In this document: positions 7,310-13,899 of the stretch, piece by piece | Layout of the letters: each line of letters starts with the position of its first letter | Numbering within the stretch: position 1 is the first letter of the stretch | Source of the DNA: ZLKRG44 sp964555705 | GTDB taxonomy: Bacteria > Planctomycetota > Phycisphaerae > Phycisphaerales > SM1A02 | Assembly: GCA_964555705.1 (NCBI GenBank) | Contig: CAZKTN010000035.1 | Coordinates: 1 to 19,369 of the forward strand | DNA: 19,369 bases | Direction of reading: 5' to 3' | Translations under genes and position numbers: made by a program | The notes under the pieces: model-generated | What the model saw: the letters and a program-made list of their open reading frames with translations, nothing else | Told to the model about the DNA's origin: nothing | Databases searched by the model: none

Positions 7310-7691
7310 ATCGTCCTCCCGCGGCAGCGCCGCACGTGCCGGTCGGCGCGCACTCCTCAATGGAGTTCGCCAGGTCGCGCAGGGTGCGGCAAAGATCGGC
7401 ATAGCGCACCGAGTAGGACACCGTACGGCCGGACTTGTGTGCGGTCAGCACGCCCGCGCGTGCAAGCGCCTGCAGGTGCCGCGACACGACTGAGAGGTCA
7501 ACCGAGCAGCACTCCGCAACCTCACTGACCGTGCACTCGCGTCCGCACTTGATCAGGCATGCCAGCATGGTCACGCGTGTCGGGTCGCCCAGCACCCTGA
7601 AAAGTGCCGGATCGAGCAGCCCGTCCACCGGCCGGCAGCATGACGCCGCCTGGCGCGGGCTCAAGGGGCGTCGCTTGCGTACTTGCACCAT
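7296..7691 (-). CDS. arsR: ArsR/SmtB-family arsenic-responsive repressor, cysteine-rich
   Basis: A 131-residue winged-helix repressor, first gene of the ars operon. Residues 25-45 (L-L-D-P-A-L-F-R-V-L-G-D-P-T-R) and the recognition region E-C-C-S-V-D-L-S-V-V-S-R-H-L (60-73) are typical of ArsR. Here the metal-sensing cysteines are an adjacent pair, Cys61-Cys62, rather than the C-V-C of the classic E. coli protein. There are 12 cysteines in all, including Cys18-Cys19 and a tail with Cys114, 120, 128 and 131, which may add thiolate ligands (inference). Binding of As(III) would release it from DNA. The ATG at 7689-7691 sits inside a 22-bp palindrome, and TATACT ends six bases upstream with no Shine-Dalgarno, so the mRNA is probably leaderless and autoregulated. 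Confidence 0.94.
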   Translation of the reverse strand: MVQVRKRRPLSPRQAASCCRPVDGLLDPALFRVLGDPTRVTMLACLIKCGRECTVSEVAECCSVDLSVVSRHLQALARAGVLTAHKSGRTVSYSVRYADLCRTLRDLANSIEECAPTGTCGAAAGGRCGRC

Positions 7692-7701
7692 GATGCAAGT
7701 A
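7680..7701 (-). promoter_or_regulatory. palindromic candidate ArsR operator over the arsR start codon
   Basis: Perfect 8-bp arms TACTTGCA / TGCAAGTA separated by six bases, with the arsR ATG in the spacer. It overlaps the end of the -10-like hexamer and the predicted transcription start, an ideal position for a repressor. That ArsR binds it is inference. Confidence 0.65.
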
Positions 7702-7703
7702 TA
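7698..7703 (-). promoter_or_regulatory. -10 hexamer of the ars operon
   Basis: TATACT on the minus strand ends six bases before the arsR ATG, giving a predicted first transcribed base equal to the A of the start codon. The expected -35 position (7721-7726) reads GGGGTA and falls inside the 7716-7738 element, which suggests the promoter may need an activator there. Confidence 0.55.
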
Positions 7704-7715
7704 GCAGCCGAACTT

Positions 7716-7738
7716 GGCCATACCCCGATTGGGGGTGG
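7716..7738 (+). promoter_or_regulatory. GGsCATACCCCrATyGGG element, copy 1
   Basis: Reads GGCCATACCCCGATTGGG then GGTGG. Its centre is a CCCC-GATT-GGGG inverted repeat. The first 18 bases match 12087-12104 at 15 positions in the same orientation. It lies between arsR and the LuxR-type regulator, over the -35 region of the ars promoter. TACCCC resembles the heptamers bound by NarL/LuxR-type helix-turn-helix proteins, a suggestive but unproven link to the gene at 7806. Confidence 0.5.
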
Positions 7739-7793
7739 CGCCGGCAGGCTGGGTGGGACAGTGCCGCGATGGAGTGGACCGTGCCGCCACTCG

Positions 7794-7799
7794 TACCTT
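7794..7799 (+). promoter_or_regulatory. -10-like hexamer of wHTH-LuxR regulator gene
   Basis: TACCTT ends exactly six bases before the ATG at 7806. No Shine-Dalgarno precedes the ATG. No -35 consensus is seen at the right distance. Confidence 0.45.
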
Positions 7800-7805
7800 G
7801 CTCCC

Positions 7806-8714
7806 ATGAGCGTTCGAGACAGTGGTCAGGGTCGCGGCGGACGCAGAGGCAATGCGCGAAGTGCAGCCGCCTCGCACGACGCGCCCGCACATCTGGAGCT
7901 CAAGGACCCGCGCGTGCTCAGCGCCCTGCAGAGCATTCCGGCGATGCAGCGATGGGAGATCCTCCGCCGGTCGCGAACAGGACTCTCTGTGGCCGAGCTC
8001 GCGGAGCGGGCGCGAGCGTCGGCGACGGATGTGCAGCGGTCCCTCGACCTGCTGATCGATGCAAGGCTGGTCACTGCGCATCCCGCATCGGGTCGACGGC
8101 GCCACATCACCTACGCCGTCACGCGGGAGCGGCTATTGCTGCTCTGGGACAGCCGCGATCCGCGCGACATCGCAGCGCGCCGCGCACTCGCGGGATTCGT
8201 GCGCGACCACAGCCGGCGAGTCATGGACGAAGCGGCAGATCGTTCAGGTGCAGAGCAGCTGGGCGGGTCAGGAGTGAGCGCGGCGACCTCGGTATCGCTG
8301 CTTGAGGAGGATGCGCAGCGCATCCGGGAGGCGCTGCGATCGCTGTATGCGATGCTCGCCGAGGCGGACCAGCGCGCCCGGGACGCGCCAGAGTCGACTC
8401 GCCGCACGCCGTACCACCTGGCCTTCAACCTGCAGCAGCTGTGGGAGCCCGACCTCCCGATGGCAGAGTTCTTCGTGCTCGAGTCGAAGCTGATCGGCCG
8501 CGAGTCGCAGCTGCTCGGCCAAAGCGCCCGAAAGCTCCTCTCCCCGAGGGAACATGAGGTCGCCGAGCTCCTTGAGGGAGGAATGAGCCGGCCGGAGATC
8601 GCCAGCCAGCTTGGGCTCAGCGCGCACACCATCGCATCCATCTCGAAGGCGATCTACCGCAAGCTCGGGATCACGAGCCGCGCCCAGCTCACGCGGCGGC
8701 TGCGGCAGGCGTGA
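7806..8714 (+). CDS. transcriptional regulator: N-terminal winged helix plus C-terminal LuxR-type HTH
   Basis: A 302-residue protein with two apparent DNA-binding domains. Residues 34-112 look like an ArsR-type winged helix: A-M-Q-R-W-E-I-L-R-R-S, then L-S-V-A-E-L-A-E-R-A-R, then Q-R-S-L-D-L-L-I-D-A-R-L-V and a basic wing G-R-R-R-H-I-T-Y. Residues 242-302 are a clear LuxR/GerE HTH: L-L-S-P-R-E-H-E-V-A-E-L-L-E-G-G, E-I-A-S-Q-L-G-L-S-A-H-T-I, and I-Y-R-K-L-G-I-T-S-R-A-Q-L. The middle (120-240) is mostly helical and matches no receiver, PAS or other sensor I know. The ATG at 7806 follows TACCTT by six bases with no Shine-Dalgarno; in-frame codons further upstream encode nothing family-like. It is divergent from the ars operon across 114 bases, so it may influence that operon, itself, or both. 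Confidence 0.85.
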   Translation: MSVRDSGQGRGGRRGNARSAAASHDAPAHLELKDPRVLSALQSIPAMQRWEILRRSRTGLSVAELAERARASATDVQRSLDLLIDARLVTAHPASGRRRHITYAVTRERLLLLWDSRDPRDIAARRALAGFVRDHSRRVMDEAADRSGAEQLGGSGVSAATSVSLLEEDAQRIREALRSLYAMLAEADQRARDAPESTRRTPYHLAFNLQQLWEPDLPMAEFFVLESKLIGRESQLLGQSARKLLSPREHEVAELLEGGMSRPEIASQLGLSAHTIASISKAIYRKLGITSRAQLTRRLRQA

Positions 8715-8772
8715 GCCCCACGGCGTGACACGGCAGGCGAGGGCCGTAGGTGGCGCATGCAGCGTAAGATGT

Positions 8773-8809
8773 CGATTGTGAAAACGGTACATATTCACAA
8801 TCGTGTACC
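8773..8809. promoter_or_regulatory. two interleaved palindromes upstream of winged-helix regulator
   Basis: Arms CGATTGTGAA (8773-8782) and TTCACAATCG (8794-8803) form a perfect 10-bp inverted repeat with 11 bases between. Arms GGTACA (8786-8791) and TGTACC (8804-8809) form a second inverted repeat whose left arm lies in the first one's spacer. The whole block abuts the start of the gene at 8818. Autoregulation by that protein is the simplest reading, but untested. Confidence 0.65.
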
Positions 8810-8811
8810 AT
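8806..8811 (+). promoter_or_regulatory. -10-like hexamer of winged-helix regulator gene
   Basis: TACCAT ends six bases before the ATG at 8818 and overlaps the right arm of the second palindrome. A repressor bound to the palindromes would cover this promoter. No Shine-Dalgarno is seen. Confidence 0.45.
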
Positions 8812-8817
8812 GCAGGC

Positions 8818-9456
8818 ATGGCACGCAAGCGCCCGCAGACGCCAGTCCCGCCCGCCGCATGGTTGACCATGATGTCGCCAGTGCGGTCAGAGATCGCACA
8901 GGCCGTGACGCTGCTGGGCGCGTGCTCCGTCGCCGAGATCGCTGCGGTCACCAACCGCCCTGCGGACACGCTGTACCCGCACCTGCAGAAGCTGCGCCGC
9001 GCGGGCATCGTGATCTCGGCCGGCGAGCGCCGCGACGGGCGGCACGTGCAGGCCCTCTATGCGATGCGCGCGACAAACATCCAGCCCGACTTCCGTGGCG
9101 CGTCCTCGGCACTGGAGAACCGGCTCGGGCACCAGACCGCATCGGCACTGCTGCGCGCCATGGACCGGACGGTGCGCGATGCCGCATCGGCGCGGGCGCT
9201 GGTGACGCGTGCCCGAGGTCGGAACATTTCCATGAGCTACGAGCTCGGCCGACTCACTCCCGCCATGTTCCAGCGCCTTCGCCGGCACGTGCAGGCGATC
9301 AAGGACCTGATGGACCAGGGCAAGCGCCGCTCGACGGGCACCCTCTACCTGACCATTTCGATCGCATGCCCGGTGGTGCGGCGACGTGGCGCAAAGGGCT
9401 CCGAGGCCCCATCGTCCGCATCAGGCGGCCGCCGCACACGGGCGAGTCACCGATGA
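8818..9456 (+). CDS. winged-helix transcriptional regulator (ArsR-like), ligand unknown
   Basis: A 212-residue protein. Residues 20-86 form a winged helix: S-P-V-R-S-E-I-A-Q-A-V, then C-S-V-A-E-I-A-A-V-T-N-R-P-A-D-T-L-Y-P-H-L-Q-K-L-R-R-A-G-I-V, then the wing R-D-G-R-H-V-Q-A-L-Y. Residues 95-185 are helical with no recognised effector domain; the tail (190-212) is basic and disordered in appearance. Only Cys36 and Cys184 are present, so metal sensing by a thiol cluster is unlikely. The ATG at 8818 is preferred over a GTG at 8803, because 8803 lies inside the palindromes and TACCAT sits six bases before 8818. It follows the wHTH-LuxR gene and precedes the hydrolase at 9534 by 77 bases on the same strand, so it could control that gene. 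Confidence 0.8.
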   Translation: MARKRPQTPVPPAAWLTMMSPVRSEIAQAVTLLGACSVAEIAAVTNRPADTLYPHLQKLRRAGIVISAGERRDGRHVQALYAMRATNIQPDFRGASSALENRLGHQTASALLRAMDRTVRDAASARALVTRARGRNISMSYELGRLTPAMFQRLRRHVQAIKDLMDQGKRRSTGTLYLTISIACPVVRRRGAKGSEAPSSASGGRRTRASHR

Positions 9457-9533
9457 CATGCGGTCGTCGCGAACAAGGCCGCTCCAGCCGCTCCAGCCGC
9501 CCGGGGCCTCTCAACTGATCAAGGATTCCCATC

Positions 9534-12071
9534 ATGCTTCACCCCATCGCAGTTCTCGCACTCGCTTCGGCCCTGACACCAGCACTCGCGCCACGGTCAG
9601 TGAACATGCCGCAAAGTGATGCCGCGCAGGCCTCGCAAGCCAATGCCGACGCAAACTCCCCGCTGCCACGGCGCGCGGGACCCATGGGCGTCCGGCTTGA
9701 GAGTCCTGGCGGCGGCACCATGGAGGTCAACGCAGTGGTTCCAGGTTCGCCTGCCGCGAAGGCCGGCATGGAGGCCGGCATGCGTCTGGTCGAGGTGAAC
9801 GGGAAGCCCACAGCGTCACGCGAGGATGTGCAGGCTGCGATGCGCACGGTGATGGCGGGCAGCACGGTGCAGGTGAAGGCGCAGCGGGGCGACGAGGCTC
9901 CGCGCACGTTCGCCGTCGCGATGGAAGCGGCATCCGAGTCAGTGCCCGGCAGCGTGGTGCACTACGGGAGCGTGCGCGTGCCTGCCGGCTACCGGCTCCG
10001 CACCATTGTGACCGAGCCCGAAGCCTCTCCGCTTGCGGTGAACGGCAAGATGCCTGCACTCATGTATGTGCAGGGCATCATCTGCCAGTCTGTCGACAAT
10101 CCCCTGATGCCTGAGTTGGCCGACACGCGGATCATGCATGCGGTCGCCGGCGCAGGCTTCGTGACCATGCGGGTCGACAAGCCCGGTGTCGGCGACAGCG
10201 AGGGTCCACCGTGCAGCGAGATCGACCTCCAGACTGAGCTTGATGGGTTCACTGCCGCGCTGAAGCAGCTCGCCGAGATGCCGAGCGTCGATCCCGAGCG
10301 GATCTACATCTTTGGCCACTCGATGGGCGGCGTGATGGCTCCGTACCTCGCGAAGGCTGTGCCTGTGCGCGGCAGCATCGTCTACGGAACGCTGGTGCGC
10401 ACCTGGTTCGAGTACCAGCTCGAGAATGTCCGTCGCCAGTCGGCGCTGCAGCCGGGCGTCTCCGAGGCCGACATCACCGATGCCGTGCTCGCCGAGGCAA
10501 AGCTCAGCTCGATGCTGCTCGTCGACAAGAAGTCGCTCGGTGATGCATGGGCGCGCTGGCCCGAACTGCGCCAGCCCACCCAAGGCATCATGCTCGACGA
10601 GAACCACATGTCCACGCGGAGCATGGCCTTCTTTCACCAGCTTCAGGACCTCAACCTCGCTCGGGCGTGGCAGGAGTCCTCGGGTGCGGTGCTTGCCGTG
10701 TACGGCGAGTACGACTGGGTCACCTCGCAGGAGGACCACGAGACCATCGCGCGGATCGTGAACCGCCGGACTCCCGGCGCTGGCGCATCGATTGTGATGC
10801 CCAAGGCCGACCATGCCTTCACGACGCACGACTCACTGCAGGCAAGCGTGATGGCGATGGGGCAGGGCGAGTGGGACGCCGAACTGCCCAAACGCATGCT
10901 CGAGTGGATCGCATCAGTGGAGTCGGGCAAGCCTGCGGCGCCAGCCTCTGCGCAGGCCGCTGCGCCAAATGCCTCCGCGCCAAATGCCTCCGCGCCAAAT
11001 GCCTCCGCGCCGAATGCCTCCGCGCCGAATGCCTCCGCGCCGGCGCCTTCAGCAGCGAGTGTGCCCGCGTGGACAAAGCTCCCCACAGAGCCCTACCCGG
11101 GCAAGCAGGACGACATCTTCTTCGTCAACGAGCGGACGGGCTGGTACGGGAACGGCGCGGGCAAGGTGTTCCGCACCAGCGACGGCGGCGACACGTGGAC
11201 GAAGGTCTGGGAGCAGCCAGGCACATTTGTGCGGTGCATCGCGTTTGTCGACGAGAAGGTCGGCGTGCTCGGCAACATCGGTCCGGGCTACTTCCCCGGC
11301 GTGACGGATGCGGTGCCGGTCTACCGCACCGAGGATGGCGGCGACACGTGGACGCCGGTCACGTCAATCGATGGCGCACCGGTCGTTGGTCTGTGCGCAT
11401 TCGACATCGTGCAGGTGCCATTCGTGAATGCGGGCAACCTCGACCGCCGTCCGCGCATCATCGGCGTCGGGCGCGTGGGCGGCCCTGCGGCGTACATCTG
11501 GTCGGATGACCTCGGCAAGTCGTGGAAGCAGGGGACGCTTCCCGAGATCTGCACGATGGCGTTTGACGTGCACTTCATCGACGACCGCCGGGGGTTCATC
11601 GCCTCGGCGACGCACGCAGATGTCTCCATGTCGAACGCGCTGATCCTCGCCACTGAGGATGGCGGCTCGACATGGAGCGAGGTGTACCGATCCACGCGGC
11701 CGTTCGAGCTCACCTGGAAGTTCTCGTTCCCTGACGCGACCACCGGCTACTGCACGGTCCAGTCGTACAACCCGGATCCGTCGGCTTCGCATCGCGTCGT
11801 CGCAAAGACCACTGATGGCGGCCGCACGTGGAGCGAGATCCCGCTGGTGGATGACGCGCGGGTGCGCGAGTTCGGCATCGCCTTCCTTGATGCGCAGACC
11901 GGATGGGTGGGCGCGATGCCGCACGGCTTCGCGACCTCCGATGGCGGGAGGACATGGACGAGGGCGCACTTCGGAAACGCCGTGAACAAGATCCGGCTGA
12001 TCCGCTCGGCGCAGGGGGTCACGGGGTATGCGATCGGCGTCGACGTGCACCGCCTACGCATGCCCGGATAG
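9534..12071 (+). CDS. exported PDZ / alpha-beta hydrolase / Asp-box propeller fusion protein
   Basis: An 845-residue protein with AAGGA eight bases before the ATG. A short hydrophobic N-terminus (1-20) suggests export, although it lacks a positive charge near the start. Residues 50-130 are a PDZ domain (M-G-V-R-L-E near 51, then V-P-G-S-P-A-A-K-A-G-M). Residues 140-462 are an alpha/beta hydrolase: an R-V-D-K-P-G-V-G-D-S strand turn, nucleophile Ser263 in G-H-S-M-G-G, likely acid Asp394 in Y-G-E-Y-D-W, and base His427 in K-A-D-H-A-F. Residues 477-501 are five A-P-N-A-S units. Residues 515-840 form a YCF48/BNR-type beta-propeller with six Asp-boxes of the form S/T-x-D-x-G-x-T/S-W. The triad is intact, so an active esterase or peptidase is likely. 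The propeller probably binds a polymer or partner (inference). Confidence 0.88.
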   Translation: MLHPIAVLALASALTPALAPRSVNMPQSDAAQASQANADANSPLPRRAGPMGVRLESPGGGTMEVNAVVPGSPAAKAGMEAGMRLVEVNGKPTASREDVQAAMRTVMAGSTVQVKAQRGDEAPRTFAVAMEAASESVPGSVVHYGSVRVPAGYRLRTIVTEPEASPLAVNGKMPALMYVQGIICQSVDNPLMPELADTRIMHAVAGAGFVTMRVDKPGVGDSEGPPCSEIDLQTELDGFTAALKQLAEMPSVDPERIYIFGHSMGGVMAPYLAKAVPVRGSIVYGTLVRTWFEYQLENVRRQSALQPGVSEADITDAVLAEAKLSSMLLVDKKSLGDAWARWPELRQPTQGIMLDENHMSTRSMAFFHQLQDLNLARAWQESSGAVLAVYGEYDWVTSQEDHETIARIVNRRTPGAGASIVMPKADHAFTTHDSLQASVMAMGQGEWDAELPKRMLEWIASVESGKPAAPASAQAAAPNASAPNASAPNASAPNASAPNASAPAPSAASVPAWTKLPTEPYPGKQDDIFFVNERTGWYGNGAGKVFRTSDGGDTWTKVWEQPGTFVRCIAFVDEKVGVLGNIGPGYFPGVTDAVPVYRTEDGGDTWTPVTSIDGAPVVGLCAFDIVQVPFVNAGNLDRRPRIIGVGRVGGPAAYIWSDDLGKSWKQGTLPEICTMAFDVHFIDDRRGFIASATHADVSMSNALILATEDGGSTWSEVYRSTRPFELTWKFSFPDATTGYCTVQSYNPDPSASHRVVAKTTDGGRTWSEIPLVDDARVREFGIAFLDAQTGWVGAMPHGFATSDGGRTWTRAHFGNAVNKIRLIRSAQGVTGYAIGVDVHRLRMPG
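10962..11036 (+). repeat. five tandem 15-bp units encoding the APNAS linker
   Basis: Five consecutive copies of GCGCC(A/G)AATGCCTCC. The first three have A and the last two G at one wobble position; otherwise they are identical. Near-perfect DNA identity points to recent expansion by slippage or recombination. Copy number probably varies among strains. Confidence 0.95.
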
Positions 12072-12086
12072 CCCTCGCGGGGGTGC

Positions 12087-12109
12087 GGGCATACCCCAAT
12101 CGGGTGATG
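12087..12109 (+). promoter_or_regulatory. GGsCATACCCCrATyGGG element, copy 2
   Basis: Reads GGGCATACCCCAATCGGG then TGATG, in the same orientation as copy 1 at 7716. It lies 15 bases after the stop of the PDZ-hydrolase gene and about 140 bases before the propeller gene at 12247. Either a regulator site for 12247 or part of a post-gene structure. Confidence 0.45.
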
Positions 12110-12130
12110 AGCGTCAGGGAACTGAGTGCG

Positions 12131-12161
12131 CGCGGCCGCATTGCGCATCCCATCGGCCGCG
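12131..12161. promoter_or_regulatory. inverted repeat in leader of the HAF-propeller gene
   Basis: Arms CGCGGCCG (12131-12138) and CGGCCGCG (12154-12161) pair perfectly across a 15-base loop. No T-run follows. It could be an operator or an mRNA leader hairpin. In a high-GC genome, GC-only arms arise easily, so confidence is limited. Confidence 0.3.
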
Positions 12162-12246
12162 ATACGCGAAGCCAGAGGCAGTCACGCATGGTGCGTGGCA
12201 CTCGGTCCCCTGCAACAGGCCCCTACGACAGGAAAGTTGACCCCAT

Positions 12247-13725
12247 ATGCGCCTTCTCAGACCAGCGTTCTTGCCCGCAGCGTTGGCGATCGTCTCTGCG
12301 GCTCTTGGTTCCGCGGCCACTGCCGATGTCCCGTTCCAGCGGCTCGCCGACTTCGGCATGGGCGGCTCACCGTCTGACGTCAATGCGTTGGGACGCATTG
12401 TCGGTTCGGTGCGTGTCGACGGTCCGTACTCCTCTGTCCCCGTCATCTGGGAGACGGCCACGTCCGTCCCGGTGGAGCTGCCCAATCAGTTCGGCGGCTA
12501 TGCGATGGCGATCAACTCTGCGGGCGATATCGCCGTCACCGAGTTCCAGCCTGCGGGCGTCTACGGCACGCCTGTGATGCTGATCGGTGGCACGCAGCGC
12601 GTGGTCCTGCCTGATCTGGGCGAGGGCGGATACGCAAACGACATCAACGAGTCCGGCGTGGTCATCGGCTCGGTGATCTCCAACGGCAACTACCGTGCTG
12701 CACGCTGGGTGGGCGGCAAGCTCGAGGTTCTTGCGGTTCCCGAGTTCGAGACGCCAGACGGCATCGTGTGGACCTTGGCCAACAGCGTGAACTCGTCCGG
12801 TGTCGTGACTGGCACCGTGCGTGCGATGGCAGGTTCGGGGACGCCTTCGGCAGCAGTGCGCTGGGACGTGGACGGCACCGTCTCGATCGTGCCGAGCGAA
12901 GGCCTTGAGACCAAGGGCATTTCCATCGACAACGAGGGTGGCGTCCTCATCAACGGCTACTTCGACGGCGGCGCGTCCCGAGCGCCCGCGATTGTGGAGC
13001 CAGATGGCGCCGTCAATGTCCTCAACGTGCCCGCTGAGCTTTTCGCCGGTGCGTCGGCGACGACCATGAGCCGCAACGGCATCGTGGCGGGCTACTACTA
13101 CAACCTCAGCGGAGGCCAGTTCCAGATCAAGGGTGTGGCGTGGGTCAATGGCGTGTTCACGCCGCTGGAGATGCCCGAGGGACAGCGGTACGCCTTCCCC
13201 GGTGGCGTCGGCAACAACGGCTTCGTGTTCGGCTCTGCGACCGATGGCGTGACCGGTCTCTCAGTTCCCGGCTTCTGGGCGCTTGACGTGGGCAACAGCT
13301 CCATCCAGCCGCTCACTGCGATCGGTTCGCCTGGCAGCACGGTCGAGCTGTCTGCAGTGAGCATGCGCGAGAACATCGCGAATGTCGGGCATAGCGTGTC
13401 GGCGATGGTCAGCGGCACGATGGTGGGTCAGGCAATCACTGATGCCACGGGCCGAGCTCGCCTCTCATTCACGATTCCTGCCAACTTCCAGGGATCACAG
13501 ATTCCGGTCCGCTACACGGACGAGAACGGCGCAGTTGCACAGGGCGTGATCGAGGTCACGCCGGGCTGCACCGACGCTGACCTCAACTGCGACGGGACGG
13601 TGAACGGCAACGACCTCACCGCGCTCCTTGCGCAGTGGGGCGGTAGCGGCTCTGCTGACCTCAACGGCGACGGCGTGGTGAACGGCATTGACCTCAGCGC
13701 GCTGCTTGCGTCCTGGGGCAGCTGA
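12247..13725 (+). CDS. exported HAF-type repeat beta-propeller protein with dockerin-like C-terminus
   Basis: A 492-residue secreted protein; AGGAAAG lies about ten bases before the ATG. Residues 1-26 are a signal peptide with A-T-A-D cleavage. Residues 40-350 hold about seven repeats of roughly 45-50 residues on the pattern (D/S)-(I/V)-N-x-x-G-x-(V/I)-x-G, followed by A-x-x-W: N-A-L-G-R-I-V-G, N-E-S-G-V-V-I-G, N-S-S-G-V-V-T-G, S-R-N-G-I-V-A-G and G-N-N-G-F-V-F-G are examples. This matches the HAF family and suggests a seven-bladed propeller. Residues 356-438 look like an Ig-like beta domain. Residues 441-491 are two dockerin-like repeats (D-L-N-C-D-G-T-V-N-G-N-D-L, then D-L-N-G-D-G-V-V-N-G-I-D-L), each ending L-A-x-W-G. 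There are no catalytic motifs, so a structural or binding role is likely. Confidence 0.85.
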   Translation: MRLLRPAFLPAALAIVSAALGSAATADVPFQRLADFGMGGSPSDVNALGRIVGSVRVDGPYSSVPVIWETATSVPVELPNQFGGYAMAINSAGDIAVTEFQPAGVYGTPVMLIGGTQRVVLPDLGEGGYANDINESGVVIGSVISNGNYRAARWVGGKLEVLAVPEFETPDGIVWTLANSVNSSGVVTGTVRAMAGSGTPSAAVRWDVDGTVSIVPSEGLETKGISIDNEGGVLINGYFDGGASRAPAIVEPDGAVNVLNVPAELFAGASATTMSRNGIVAGYYYNLSGGQFQIKGVAWVNGVFTPLEMPEGQRYAFPGGVGNNGFVFGSATDGVTGLSVPGFWALDVGNSSIQPLTAIGSPGSTVELSAVSMRENIANVGHSVSAMVSGTMVGQAITDATGRARLSFTIPANFQGSQIPVRYTDENGAVAQGVIEVTPGCTDADLNCDGTVNGNDLTALLAQWGGSGSADLNGDGVVNGIDLSALLASWGS

Positions 13726-13793
13726 ACCACCCACAGCGGTCGTCGGTGATCTGGCGCCGCTGACTCCCTTCGTCAGTTTCATGATTCACGAGG

Positions 13794-13826
13794 CGCGCCC
13801 GTCATGCGGGCGCGTTCTCGTTTTTT
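13794..13826 (+). terminator. intrinsic terminator of the HAF-propeller gene
   Basis: A perfect 8-bp GC stem CGCGCCCG / CGGGCGCG with loop TCATG, followed within six bases by TTTTTT. It lies 68 bases after the stop codon and is the only textbook rho-independent terminator I see in the window. Confidence 0.92.
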
Positions 13827-13863
13827 GGCGCACTGGATGCGCCTAGATCACGTGGCTCATGGC

Positions 13864-13899
13864 TTTCGATTTGTAAAAGCCATACTTGACAAATCGAAA
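13864..13899. promoter_or_regulatory. 11-bp palindrome over the -35 of the DUF2089-like operon
   Basis: Perfect arms TTTCGATTTGT (13864-13874) and ACAAATCGAAA (13889-13899) with 14 bases between; the right arm overlaps TTGACA. This AT-rich block stands out strongly from its surroundings. It is a likely operator, perhaps for the HTH protein encoded just downstream. Confidence 0.7.

Noticed and set aside
8715..8765. Possible hairpin with ACGGC/GCCGT arms after the wHTH-LuxR gene as a terminator.
   Set aside because: Only five base pairs, with no T-run.
8803..8817. Alternative GTG start for the winged-helix regulator.
   Set aside because: It lies inside the palindromes and would add only five residues; the ATG at 8818 has a -10-like hexamer at the standard distance.
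9480..9510. Short direct repeat GCCGCTCCA twice, and flanking GGCC/GGGGCC, between the regulator and the hydrolase.
   Set aside because: Too short and too GC-biased to separate from chance; no T-run and no known site.
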